This document shows, one piece after another, positions 29,293 to 39,022 of a stretch of DNA of 64,000 nucleotides (the stretch's first letter is position 1; the number at the start of each line of letters is the position of its first letter). This DNA comes from Mycosarcoma maydis (lineage: Eukaryota; Basidiomycota; Ustilaginomycetes; Ustilaginales). The notes under the pieces were generated by a model that saw only the letters and a list, made by a program, of their open reading frames with translations, ran no database searches and had not been told where the DNA came from. Position numbers and translations under genes: made by a program. The stretch is taken from the NCBI RefSeq assembly GCF_000328475.2, contig NC_026483.1, forward strand, positions 310,001 through 374,000. The letters are read 5' to 3'.

Positions 29293-30104
29293 AAGCCTTT
29301 GGTCGACTACGCGCTTCTTCTATTTTAAGCCCATCATCATAACAGCATGCTAGTCACAGCATCAACGTAGGTCTTTCACTCCGTGTTGATCAACTGTCAG
29401 CTGTTGATTGCATGTATTGCTACTATACATGCTTGCGCTTCAAAATCCTTCCTGCATCGATTTGCTGCCCTTCTCTGCAATCACGCTGGAATACCAAGCA
29501 CCATCTCTTTGTACTTGTACCTCTCTGACCAATTCATCCGGCATCCGGCCATGCCGTTTATCGCCATCCTTATGTGGTTTCCTAACAGTATCTGCTGAAC
29601 CTTTTGATCCTCTACTTCGTACACTCGACACGCTGTCCGCGCCAAAGCAAGGCGAGCAACGACCTTGACGAGGCTCGATTCAACAGGAAAGGCAGGTCAA
29701 GAATCGCCGATCCCAGTCGTTCTATCCGGAAAAAGTACACATCACGATAGGAAAATGCCAGAGTTGCGGCGTTTGATTTTTTGCTTCTTGTGCTCGGCTA
29801 TTCGATGTACGATTTGTGGTTCGTGATTCTAAGTTACGCGAGAGCCGTTTGCCGCCCCCACAGTGTGCCAATCGTCGACTATACCACTCGCGAATTGGTT
29901 GCCGACGTTCCGGAAGCTTTGATGGCCGGTCAGCCTCGCTCAACTCGCACCGACTCGTGACTGTTTCGCATTTGCCCCGGATCGATCTGTTGGCCGGTTA
30001 TAAGTATCTCGTGTCTTCTTGATGATCCGCCGTTTGGCCCATTCACGATTCACGATTGCCTTGTTTGTTCATCACGCTTCCTTTCCTTCTTCAAATTCGC
30101 CAAG
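29293..30104. other. Intergenic between SF3b p14 and GST-fold gene
   Basis: About 810 bp with no convincing gene. A heptamer-type copy (GGTTCGTGATTC) lies near 29819 and a two-unit array at 30041-30057, 48 bp before the next start codon. Confidence 0.6.
30041..30057. repeat. ATTCACG heptamer pair in leader of GST-fold gene
   Basis: ATTCACGATTCACGATT, two direct units, ends 47 bp upstream of the start codon at 30105. It is therefore probably transcribed or at the transcription start. Confidence 0.9.
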
Positions 30105-31151
30105 ATGGTCTCGCCACAGCCCAACAACCGGGTCATCGTGTACGGCTATCCCGCGTCACCGTTCTACCAAAAGATTACGTTCCTGCTCGACCACTATGGC
30201 GTGTCGTGGACGCTGGTTGATGTACCGCCTATCATGCCACGGCCTCAACTTTCGCAACTGCTCGGCATCACCTACCGTCGCATTCCCGTGGTCTTTATCG
30301 ACGGTCGAGCGTACATCGACACGACGGCTGCAGCGCTTGCTCTGGAAGCAGCTTTCGGACGCTCATCCAACAAAGCACTGCTTCGACAGTTTGCTGCGCT
30401 ACAGTTGCAGCTCGCTATTAACTGGGCAGAGTCGAGCCTGTTCCGGTTGGGCGCGGGACATCTTTACAACATTCCGTTGGCCAAAGAGTTTGTTCAGGAC
30501 AGAAAGAGTTTCATGCCCGGTGGCAGCTTTGATTCCGAATCAATGAAGCAGCGGATCGCGTTCGTCAGGAGCCAGCTGATGGCCAATCTCGAAGCTATCG
30601 AAACGCACCTCAAGGAGGGCAACGGCAAATTCTTGTTCGGAGACGAGATTCAGTATCTGGACTTGAGCCTGTACGTGCCCTTGAACTGGGTACAGACTCA
30701 ACTCAGGACGGGACATGATTTGCTCCCTGTGCCATCGAAAGGTCAACAGGATTGGAGGCAGTATCCGTTCCCTCGGACTCTCAGTTGGCTAGCAAGCGTC
30801 CGAGAATACCTTGGAAAGCACAAAGTGAACCCCACCAAGCTGTCAGCCCAAGATGCGGCAGAGGTGATCTTTGAACAATCCGCAACAAACTCTTCCAAGG
30901 TGGAAAGCCAGTTACAAATCAGTAAGGAGGATCCGTTGGTGAAAGCGGGTTGGATCAGTGGCGAGAAGGGCCAGAAGGCGAGTGTGACGCCTGTGGACAC
31001 GGGCCGTGTACCGCAAGAGGGCAAATTGGTCGGGCTGGATGGGAACAGCATCACGCTCAAGATCGAGGCTGGGCAAGGTGGTAAGAGTTTATTGGCGACC
31101 TTTCCCAGGGTCAACTTTGACGTGAGAGCCAAAGAGGGTGCTAAACTCTAG
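30105..31151 (+). CDS. Glutathione S-transferase-like protein with C-terminal extension
   Basis: A 348-residue protein. The first 80 residues form a thioredoxin-fold GST N-terminal domain: VIVYGYPASPFYQKITFLLD, then the cis-proline region RRIPVVFIDG and YIDTTAAA in the position of the glutathione-binding Glu/Ser loop. The usual catalytic Ser/Tyr/Cys is not clear; Ser18 in YPASPF lies where zeta/omega-type enzymes carry their active residue. Residues about 95-245 are helical and consistent with a GST C-terminal domain. The last 90 residues (from about 258) are an extra tail with beta-like character (GKLVGLDGNSITLKIE) that is not part of a classical GST. This layout occurs in fungal GST_N_3-type hypothetical proteins. 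Catalytic activity is not established. The ATG at 30105 has good context (CAAG ATG G). Confidence 0.82.
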   Translation: MVSPQPNNRVIVYGYPASPFYQKITFLLDHYGVSWTLVDVPPIMPRPQLSQLLGITYRRIPVVFIDGRAYIDTTAAALALEAAFGRSSNKALLRQFAALQLQLAINWAESSLFRLGAGHLYNIPLAKEFVQDRKSFMPGGSFDSESMKQRIAFVRSQLMANLEAIETHLKEGNGKFLFGDEIQYLDLSLYVPLNWVQTQLRTGHDLLPVPSKGQQDWRQYPFPRTLSWLASVREYLGKHKVNPTKLSAQDAAEVIFEQSATNSSKVESQLQISKEDPLVKAGWISGEKGQKASVTPVDTGRVPQEGKLVGLDGNSITLKIEAGQGGKSLLATFPRVNFDVRAKEGAKL

Positions 31152-31377
31152 TCTGACGCAGCGACATGGCATCCTTACCCTCCAAGACTCCCGCAAGCTT
31201 GTTTGCTTGATCCAGAAAGCTCATGGATGGATCTAGTCGAAATCAATATCAAGACGAGGCACGGAAACGATAGCCAACGGTGTTGTGCTTGTTTTGGTAT
31301 GAGAAGATCTGTTCTGGCCATACCAATGTGAATGGGGCAAGGCTGAAGGAAAACAGTCAAAGCTTCACGGTTGTGTG

Positions 31378-31433
31378 ATTCGTGATTCGTGATTCGTGAT
31401 TCGTGATTCGTGATTCGTGATTCGTGTTTTGAT
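31378..31433. repeat. Eight-unit ATTCGTG heptamer array, the longest in the window
   Basis: Eight perfect tandem copies of ATTCGTG (56 bp), with unit starts at 31378, 31385, 31392, 31399, 31406, 31413, 31420 and 31427. ATTCGTG belongs to the same family as the inverted ATTCACG copies: read on the other strand the array is CACGAAT. It is intergenic, about 230 bp after the GST-fold stop codon. Confidence 0.97.
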
Positions 31434-31474
31434 CTTGGTCTGAATCGGTGATCACGGATTTCGCAGTTCAACCG

Positions 31475-31499
31475 ATTCACGATTCACGATTCGTGATTG
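31475..31499. repeat. Heptamer array with internal inversion
   Basis: ATTCACGATTCACGATT is followed directly by CGTGATTG, so direct and inverted units abut. The array lies 42 bp after the eight-unit array and points mainly the opposite way. Confidence 0.9.
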
Positions 31500-31713
31500 C
31501 ACGGATGCGGCTCGTGAGCGCAACACAGCTAGGGGAGCATGCGCATTAGGACCCTGAATCCGATCAACGCTTGCCGAGTGTGAGTCTGTCAGTTCAGGAG
31601 TGCAATACGCTTGAGCTTAAACTTGGCGCAGCGCCTACACGTTCGTGCTAGAATCGAGAATATGCCTCGAGCATCTGCCTCGGTCCCTGTTTCCGCAGTA
31701 CGAGCCGTGTATG

Positions 31714-31736
31714 ATTCACGATTCACGATTCACGAT
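31714..31736. repeat. Three-unit ATTCACG array upstream of RNase T2
   Basis: Three direct ATTCACG units followed by ATC, about 155 bp upstream of the RNase T2 start codon. Confidence 0.93.
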
Positions 31737-31890
31737 CTGCGGTTGCTCTATGATTGGTTGCGGACTCACAGACTGTTGCACACTCCACGCCCGTGACTAT
31801 AAGATAAGAACGTGAGAGCTGGCAGCTTGCAATTGACCCTCCTTCCTGCTTCACTCTCTTCAGATTCTGCTCCACCGATACTGCGGTCTC

Positions 31891-32709
31891 ATGATGCCGG
31901 CCTTGATCGCACTTGTAGCAGCCGTCGCTGGCGTACTCACTCTTTCCCGTGCAGCCAGTCTGCGCCAAAGCGCGTTCGCGCTCCCTTCAAACACTACGCT
32001 CGACACGTGCCTGTCGTGCTCCACAGCGCCTACGTGTCCACTCGATCCTTGCGTCACGAATACGCCTGGTGGACTTCTGCTACTCACGCAGTTCTGGGAC
32101 TTTGCGCCTGCCATCGGTCCCTCGGACGCATGGACAATTCACGGTCTCTGGCCTGACACCTGCAATGGTGGATTTGACCAGTACTGCGACCCTTCGCGAA
32201 ACAACAACAACATCGCTTCCGTTCTTCGCTCGTCTTCGTCTCCGCAAGCCGCCGACACCCTGGATGCAATGAACCAATTCTGGCTCGCTTTGAACGGCAA
32301 CGATGGTCAACTCTGGAGTCACGAATGGAACCGTCATGGAACCTGTGTTTCCACTCTCGCCCCTTCTTGCTACACGCAATCCACATACGTCGAGAATCAA
32401 GACATTGTCGACTTTTTCTCGACAACCGTGAGCCTCTACGAGAAATACGATATCTACCATACCTTGGCACAAGCAGGCATCACTCCGAGCACCAGCCAGA
32501 CTTACACCCTCGACCAACTTCACGCAGCCACAAGCGCACAGTGGGGCAAAGACGCCGTCTTCCGATGCAGAAACGGCGCCCTCAACGAAGCTTGGGTGTA
32601 TTTCCACACAAAGGGAAGAAGCACAACTGCCGATGCCTTTGTTCTGAGCGACCCACTCAGGTCCAACAACCGATGCCCACAGACCGGCATCAGATATCTA
32701 CCCAAGTAG
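31891..32709 (+). CDS. Secreted ribonuclease T2
   Basis: A 272-residue endoribonuclease of the T2 family, which cleaves single-stranded RNA through a 2',3'-cyclic phosphate. Both active-site signatures are intact: CAS I WTIHGLWPD (about residue 81) and CAS II HEWNRHGTC (about residue 145), each with its catalytic His. The N terminus MMPALIALVAAVAGVLTLSRA is a classical signal peptide with a likely cleavage near residue 21. Several Cys residues (TCLSCS, TCPLDPC) match the disulfide pattern of fungal T2 enzymes. There is no membrane segment or GPI-type tail after the C-terminal YLPK, so a soluble secreted enzyme is expected. Secreted T2 nucleases in smut fungi have been linked to using extracellular RNA in plant hosts; assigning this gene to that role is inference. 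Two tandem ATG codons start the frame. Convergent with VPS33, with 215 bp between stop codons. Confidence 0.94.
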   Translation: MMPALIALVAAVAGVLTLSRAASLRQSAFALPSNTTLDTCLSCSTAPTCPLDPCVTNTPGGLLLLTQFWDFAPAIGPSDAWTIHGLWPDTCNGGFDQYCDPSRNNNNIASVLRSSSSPQAADTLDAMNQFWLALNGNDGQLWSHEWNRHGTCVSTLAPSCYTQSTYVENQDIVDFFSTTVSLYEKYDIYHTLAQAGITPSTSQTYTLDQLHAATSAQWGKDAVFRCRNGALNEAWVYFHTKGRSTTADAFVLSDPLRSNNRCPQTGIRYLPK

Positions 32710-32924
32710 CCACAACCCACCTCCCTCAATCTTCACACATCACATGCATCCAAAGTCATATACAAATACAAATACATTGCAGAGCGAGAAACAACTGGGC
32801 CTTCGCATGCATCTTCGAACCTAGCCGTCAGCTAACAACGACGACGTGAGTGAGTTTTCTGCGTGGGGGTTGGGTATATAGCCAGACTAGACGGAATACT
32901 GCTGAAGCACCGGTCAGAGCCAGC

Positions 32925-35607
32925 TCAGAGACGAGTCTCTGCCAAGTCGTTGATCATCTTGTTTCCGTTGATCGTGTTGGTCGTGGCCACGACGAAACGA
33001 CGGTTTCTGGTTTGCGCATTCATGAACCTCAATGCTGCGAGCTCGGTATAGGTAACACCACCGAGGAAGAACACGAGCGTGCTAGTTACCGCGTCAGGAT
33101 CCGTCGGCGGCAGCAACGAAGCTGCTCCTGACGACGACGCGCCTTGACCCAATTCTGCATTGCTGCCTGTATTCCCCGCCATAGATCCAGATTGGATCTC
33201 GTCAAAAGTGGCACCGGGCAGCTGGTTGACAGCATCGTCGAAACCACGCCATCCCACGATCGGGTGAGCGCGTGGTTTGACAGCACGCACGGGTTTCGCA
33301 TTCGGATCCGAACGCGATGGATCCAGCAATGCTTCCTTCTGTGCAATCGCCTGCACGAGTCGGATCGATAGCGGTGCATAGCCAGAGTAAACATACGAAA
33401 TGTCGGTTGGTGCGCGTTCGTCCACATCGTCATTAATGAGCCGCAGACTTCGGCGCACCGAAGCGAACCCGCCTTTACCTCCTTCCTCGGCGCTGCCGCG
33501 ACTCTCAGAGTCTCCCGCAGCATTTGCGCTCGAGTTTCCAACGCCGACAACGCTGGAGAGGGCACCACCAAATCCGCCCGTGCTGCTGGTCGCAGGAATG
33601 GCAGACGCGCGTGTCAGCAGCCCCACCTTTTGAAGCGCAAGTAGTAATGGCAAATGCTGGTACCCATAGGTCTGCAAGATCTCGCGCTTAACAAACTCGA
33701 GGTTCTTGGCTTTGATGCCACCAGCGGTGCTGCCGAGCCCTACTACGCTGGTCAAACACAAGAGCCTGAGCACGCCCACCAGATCGCGCTCTTCGTTGAC
33801 CATATCCTCTATAGCCTGGTACTGTGCTGGCAGATCAAGCCCAGCGACCGAGTTCTGCTGCACCTCAAGCATGCGGTTGAATTCTTCCCTCGAGGTCCAT
33901 TCCATGATCTTCTCAGTCAAGCCAGTGTGGAGGCGCAAGCAGGCGTGCTCAGACTGAAGGCCACCAAGCTTGCCCACGAATGCACGAATCTGAGATACCG
34001 TCTTGGCTTGATGCCGACCCTCGTAGTCCTGATTGAGACGTTTCGCCGCACGATGCAGACAATCTCCAACGACGGCAAAGTTGAGATTGCGAATCTCAGC
34101 AAAGAGAAGATCGGTGCTAGCGTCGAGGCGATGCTTACGCTTCTTAGGCGCCGACGTCATCTGCAAGGGTGTGCCACTACCCGAGGCGTGCGGCTGAGCG
34201 CCAACCTCAGCCGTCTGTGCGTGACCAGTGAGCAAGGCAGGATCGACCTCAACGTGGCCGTTGTTGATACCAACCACTTCATCAACAAGGCCTTCGTAGG
34301 TGAGTTGAGTACACAGTGGCGTGGCATAGTCAACAGCACGATCGATAATGATCAGGCTGTCAATCAAATGACTCGGTGCTGTGAGTGCTGGGCTTGAGGG
34401 GTCCGAGGCCAAATGTTCTCGCCTCTGCCGAATCAGAAGATCGGCTAAACGACGTGCAAGCGCTCCTTTGCCGAGGATGCGAGGAAAGAGACCATACGCG
34501 TGCTGCAGCGTCATAAGCGCCTGCGCAGATCTGAAGATGGGCGTATGATCGCCATCGCAATAGATCCTCTTCCATGCTGTCTCATCTTCGAGGCTGATGA
34601 GGTCGTGGTCGAGCGGTACGAACTCAAGACCAAAGTCGAGGAGCGAGACGTCGGACAGCACAGCTTCCTGATCTAGAAACTGAAGACAGGGCTCGGTCCT
34701 GTGAGGGACGAACGAGATAGTATATGTGTGTTGCAGTGGAGAAGTGGGACGAACACTTCGGTCGGCTCGAAGATGTTCTGGACAGTGCCACGCAATTCAA
34801 AGCAAAAGCATGGCGGTCAGTTTTTGCTCACCGCTGCTGTACAAAGAAATAAGCAAGATGAGAGGAGAAAGGATGGGATGTCGCCTCCCGGCACAACCCA
34901 GCATCTGTGGAGGCGAAAGCAGAGCGGGGTTGTATAAGGAAGGAGCTTCGTTGGGAGCATCCTTGTCAGGAAGATCTCCTCGTTCTTTGGACATTGACTG
35001 ACCGTATGCCTATCGTTGATGAAATCTAGTAGGCTCGGCTAATTGAGTCCAGGTCTGTTACGGTATTGGGATTAGGAATGTAGAGAAGAGGAGAGGGGAG
35101 AGGGGAGAGGGGGGGAGGGGAGAGGGGAGCGAGGAGTAGAAAAAGAAACCTACCAGCAATGGCCTTCATCCACTTGATCTCTGGACGGCAGATGTAGACG
35201 ACCGATTTTGTCGGAGCATTGACAAATTTGAGGCCCGCTTTTACTTGTGCCTGGGAGTGTTTGGCGTCGTTCTTGGTGACGAAAGCGGCAGAAGCGGGCT
35301 CGAGCCAAAACATCTTTTCAACACCGTGCTGTTTGAGGCTTGAGACATCGGCAACGAGACCGAGTGGGCCAGCCAAGGAGGGATCCAGCATGAGCGTCTT
35401 TGCCTCTTTGATGGTATCCAAGGTGGACATGAGACCGCGACGTGCCAAATCAGTGAGGATGCGAGTGTCAAGCCCGTCCCATGGCTCTAAAATGGGCGGT
35501 GCCATGGCTGAAGGAGCTGTGGTGGGGCTGGAATTGCTCGCAGGGGTTTGGCTAGGAGCAGCAGTAGGACCCGCCTGGCGTGAAGCCGTTGCTGCCGAAG
35601 CCATCAT
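32925..35607 (-). CDS. VPS33: Vacuolar sorting protein VPS33 (Sec1/Munc18 family), two exons
   Basis: SM-family subunit of the HOPS and CORVET tethering complexes, which chaperones SNARE assembly at vacuole and endosome membranes. Coding parts are complement 35154-35607 and 32925-34777 (2307 nt, 768 residues). The intron, 34778-35153, has donor GCTG|GTAGGT and acceptor TGTCCAG; joining them completes a Glu codon and restores KAIA-E-HLR, the family's conserved IAE motif. Other SM features are LVADVSSLKQHGVEKMFWLE and VVYICRPEIKWM in exon 1, and FVPHRTEPCLQFLDQEAV, LEFVPLDHDLISLED, MTLQHAYGLFPRILGKG and IIIDRAVDYATPLCTQLTYE in exon 2. The length exceeds the usual 600-690 residues because of Ser/Gly-rich inserts. 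Two ATG codons begin the protein at 35607. The intron contains a long G/A tract (plus strand). Divergent from CysRS. Confidence 0.94.
34778..35153 (-). other. VPS33 intron (376 nt) with C/T-rich tract
   Basis: Donor GTAGGT and acceptor CCAG are seen on the minus strand, and the reading phase is preserved across the join. Positions 35085-35139 of the plus strand are almost pure purine (GGGGAGA-type repeats, one G7 run), so the transcribed intron carries a polypyrimidine run near its 5' end. Confidence 0.88.
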
Positions 35608-36286
35608 GGACGATACACTGAGGAGAACTGTTTGTGGCAGAGACTTGGGTTGCGACCTCCTCCCGCTTTCGGTGAACTTAGAGCGTCAAAGCTACGTTTG
35701 CACGGCGACCTGCGGATGCGTACGATGTTGCGGCGGGAGGAGGTCGGCAAAGACGTTTCAATAGTAAGGAAAGGAGGTGACCGCAGCAGAGATGACGTTC
35801 AGCTCTGCCATGCCAGTCACAGCCCGAGGAAGGAAGAAACAGGTTGCTGTACACAGCTGAGCGTGTGATTGGTTGATTGGTGAAGCAGTCGTGAGTAAGG
35901 AAGATGCACGATGGTCCGACGTCAACCAATCACGAGTCAACACGATTCTACCTTTACGCTTGACCAAAAAGAAACAAGCACGAAGCGTGAAGCGTGAAGC
36001 ACCAAGCTTGAAGGCTCGTGCAGTTTTCCCCTTTTTGGGGTTGTGAGATCACCTATGAATTCGACAATCGTGAATTGCCTTTTTTTCTGTCTCAAGGCAC
36101 GAGGCCGACTTCCGAGTCACTTAGAAGCGCGTGCATTCGTGATTCACGATTCCAGCTCACGAATTCAGAAACGCGGGAAGAAACAACTCACCTTGCACAC
36201 GACCAACTCTCACAGCTCTACTTCTCATCATTTCTTGCAGAGACCATCTGCGCATCAGCCTTTGGTCACGGCCACACAATCGTCGC
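35608..36286. other. Divergent promoter region VPS33 / cysteinyl-tRNA synthetase
   Basis: Some 680 bp shared by two divergently transcribed housekeeping genes. It includes heptamer-type repeats (36065-36075 and 36135-36152) and a GAAGCGT direct repeat near 35979-36000. No gene is seen. Confidence 0.6.
36135..36152. repeat. ATTCGTG/ATTCACG heptamer pair, opposite orientations
   Basis: ATTCGTGATTCACGATTC is a head-to-head pair and close to palindromic, about 150 bp upstream of the CysRS start codon. Confidence 0.88.
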
Positions 36287-38923
36287 ATGTTGATATACAC
36301 ATCTGGACTCCCTCATTTCCGTTTGTTCTTCCCTTTTGTCGCTCCTTTTCGTCTCAGCAACCACGTCGCTCCACTTAGCAAAGGCTTGCTTTCTTCTTCG
36401 TTTTTCTCGAAACGACAACTCAGCTGCGCTCACAAATCCGACCTCATCATGGCAGCAACACAAACCGAGGCGTCCTCTTCGAGTGCCTCGCAAGCAGTGG
36501 CAAATGTCGGCAAGATTCTGCAACCGGAATGGCAGATTCCTATCAAACAGGTCCCCGAGCCTGAGCTCAAGATGTACAACTCGCTCACTCGCACCAAGAC
36601 CCCCTTTGTGCCAAAGAAGGGCCGAACTGTCACATGGTATAACTGCGGTCCGACCGTCTACGATGCAAGCCACATGGGTCACGCACGAAACTACGTCACA
36701 CAAGACATCATACGTCGTATCCTCCGTGACTATCTCGGCTATGACGTGCACTTTGTCATGAACATCACCGATGTCGACGACAAAATTATTATCAAAGCGC
36801 GTCACTCGTACCTCCTCAAGCAATTCCGCTCGCAGCATGCTCAGCTCACCAAGCCTCTCCTCGCCACCGTACAAGAGGCATGGTCTGCCTACTTCGTCAA
36901 GAACCTCGAACGCTTTGCTCCGCCTGTGCCGCCACAAGAGCAGCAGGGCGGATTCGCCCAAGAAGCAAACAAAGCGAGAGCAGGAGAGGCAGGATTTGAA
37001 GAGATCGCGCGACTCCGCCAGGATCCTGCGTGGCTCAAAGCTGCTTCTGAAAAGGAACCCAAGTTTGGCATGTGGTTTGCCGCCCTTGACAAGTCGCGTC
37101 AAGCTCAGGTGGCTGCCGCCATGTCGCTCGCTGCTGCCGATACTTCCGGCCAAGCTGCTTCCGATCTCATCGATGCCTCCCAAGATGTTCTCGCCGTTTT
37201 TCTGGATAATCAATTCGGCAGCACCGTCACTGATCCTGCCATCTTTCGCGACACTGCTGCTTACTGGGAGGCGGAATACTTCAACGACATGAAGCGACTC
37301 CATGTCGAACCTCCCACCACGCTCACACGCGTCAGCGAATACGTCCCCGAGATTGTCACGTTCGTGCAGCAGATCATCGATCGTGGCTTCGCTTACGCGG
37401 AGGGTGTCGACCAGAACAAGAAAAACGTATGGTTTGACACACGCGCCTTTGACGGTGCAAAGAGTCAGGATGGCAGCTTCCAGCATTCTTACGCCAAGTT
37501 GCAGCCATGGTCTAAGGGCAATCGCGAGCTCCTTGAGGAAGGCGAGGGCTCCTTGTCGACCTCGACAGCTGCTACCGCAGGCAAGCGCGCGGCTTCCGAC
37601 TTCGCGCTTTGGAAGTCATCCAAGCCTGGTGAGCCTGCATGGCCATCGCCGTGGGGTCCCGGTCGTCCCGGATGGCACATAGAGTGCTCCGTTATGGGCT
37701 CTGCTGTGCTCGGCGAGACCATGGACATCCATTCGGGTGGTGTCGACCTCATGTTCCCTCATCACGACAACGAGATTGCCCAGTCGGAAGCCCACCATGG
37801 CTGCCGTCAGTGGGTCAACTATTTCCTCCACACCGGTCATCTTCACATCGAAGGTCTTAAGATGTCGAAGTCGCTCAAGAATTTCATCTCGATCGATGAG
37901 GCGCTTGAACGCTTCACCGCACGCCAGCTTCGCATGTCGTTCCTCCTCCAGCCTTGGCACGGACGCATGGATTTCAAGCAATCCGCTCTGGGCGAAGTCA
38001 AGAACGCCGAGTCCGCTTTCAACAACTTTTTCGTCAGTGTCAAAGCTAAAGTGGCTCAAGCAAAGGCGCTCGGCGATGCGTATTCAGACGGGCAGCATCA
38101 TTATGGTGCTGCTGAAAGGTCGTTGGTGGACAGTTTGGAGGAAGCGCAGCATGCTTTCCGCCTGGCCATGTGCGACTCGTTCGATACACCCAAGGGAATG
38201 GAGATCCTGTTGGATCTGGTCAGCAAGGCCAACATCTACGAGAAAAGCCTCGAGAAGCGTGCCGATGTTAACGTCGGTGTCCTCACTGCTGTAGCGCGCT
38301 ATGTGGGAGACATGCTCAAGATGCTCGGCCTCGGTGAAGGTGCTGCCCTGTCTGCCAGCCAGGAGATTGGATGGGGTGTAGCTGATGAATCGGGTGATGT
38401 TTCTGCCGCTGTGAACAAGGAAGAGCTCCTCATGCCCTACCTGCGTGCGCTTAGCAACTTCCGTGATGCAGTACGCAACCTCGCACGCAGCTCCGCCCCG
38501 GCCTCCGAGTACCTCAAGCTGTCGGATGCGCTTCGTGATAACGACCTCGTCGACCTCGGCATCTCTCTCGAAGACACTGAAGACGGCCAGGCGCTCGTCA
38601 AGCTCGTCCCTGCCGCCCAACTGCAAGCTGCCAAGCGCGAAAAGGAAGCAGCTGCCGCCGAGAAGGCGGCGAGAAAAGCGCAAGCTGCCGAACAGGCGAG
38701 ATTGAAAAGGTTGGAAAACTTGGAAAAGGGTCGAGTGGCTCCGGATCAGTTGTTCAAGACGGATGACTTCAGCGAGTGGGATGAGAGAGGCCTGCCAACC
38801 AAGGATAAGCAAGGCGCAGAGTTGGCAAAAAAGAGAAGGAAGAACTTGGAAAAGGACTTTGACAAGCAGACAAAGTTGCACAAGGAGTTCCTGGAGGCCA
38901 AGCAGAAGGGCGAGATTCAGTAG
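36287..38923 (+). CDS. CRS1: Cysteinyl-tRNA synthetase, probably dual-targeted
   Basis: Class I aminoacyl-tRNA synthetase that charges tRNA-Cys. The HIGH motif is HMGHA in GPTVYDASHMGHARNY; the zinc ligand Cys is in WYNCGPT; KMSKS is present as KMSKSLKNF. ITDVDDKII and IHSGGVDLMFPHHDNEIAQ are also diagnostic. The protein is 878 residues from the ATG at 36287, or 824 from the in-frame ATG at 36449 (ATCATCATG G, MAATQTEA). The 54 residues between contain many Arg, Lys, Ser and hydrophobic residues and only one acidic residue, as in mitochondrial presequences. In yeast a single CysRS gene supplies both compartments, so alternative starts here are a reasonable inference. An insert after the ITDVDDK motif and a long Lys/Glu/Ala-rich helical tail (about 760-878) make it longer than bacterial enzymes. 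Only 99 bp separate its stop codon from that of THI6. Confidence 0.95.
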   Translation: MLIYTSGLPHFRLFFPFVAPFRLSNHVAPLSKGLLSSSFFSKRQLSCAHKSDLIMAATQTEASSSSASQAVANVGKILQPEWQIPIKQVPEPELKMYNSLTRTKTPFVPKKGRTVTWYNCGPTVYDASHMGHARNYVTQDIIRRILRDYLGYDVHFVMNITDVDDKIIIKARHSYLLKQFRSQHAQLTKPLLATVQEAWSAYFVKNLERFAPPVPPQEQQGGFAQEANKARAGEAGFEEIARLRQDPAWLKAASEKEPKFGMWFAALDKSRQAQVAAAMSLAAADTSGQAASDLIDASQDVLAVFLDNQFGSTVTDPAIFRDTAAYWEAEYFNDMKRLHVEPPTTLTRVSEYVPEIVTFVQQIIDRGFAYAEGVDQNKKNVWFDTRAFDGAKSQDGSFQHSYAKLQPWSKGNRELLEEGEGSLSTSTAATAGKRAASDFALWKSSKPGEPAWPSPWGPGRPGWHIECSVMGSAVLGETMDIHSGGVDLMFPHHDNEIAQSEAHHGCRQWVNYFLHTGHLHIEGLKMSKSLKNFISIDEALERFTARQLRMSFLLQPWHGRMDFKQSALGEVKNAESAFNNFFVSVKAKVAQAKALGDAYSDGQHHYGAAERSLVDSLEEAQHAFRLAMCDSFDTPKGMEILLDLVSKANIYEKSLEKRADVNVGVLTAVARYVGDMLKMLGLGEGAALSASQEIGWGVADESGDVSAAVNKEELLMPYLRALSNFRDAVRNLARSSAPASEYLKLSDALRDNDLVDLGISLEDTEDGQALVKLVPAAQLQAAKREKEAAAAEKAARKAQAAEQARLKRLENLEKGRVAPDQLFKTDDFSEWDERGLPTKDKQGAELAKKRRKNLEKDFDKQTKLHKEFLEAKQKGEIQ

Positions 38924-39022
38924 CAAAGTTCAGATGCTCACGCTTGTAGAAATTCCACACGCCACAAAGGCAATGATGTTTTGTGTGAGGGTTGTAGTTG
39001 CCGTTGCCGAGCAGGAAGAGGT

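Larger units (their letters stand above)
31152..31890. other. Intergenic between GST-fold gene and RNase T2, repeat-rich
   Basis: About 740 bp holding three heptamer arrays in both orientations (31378-31433, 31475-31499, 31714-31736), the densest cluster in the window. No gene is seen. The right end is the RNase T2 promoter. Confidence 0.65.

Noticed and set aside
36266..37486. Long minus-strand frame (406 codons) opposite cysteinyl-tRNA synthetase
   Set aside because: The plus strand encodes an unmistakable CysRS with all catalytic motifs; long antisense frames are expected from GC-rich codon use.
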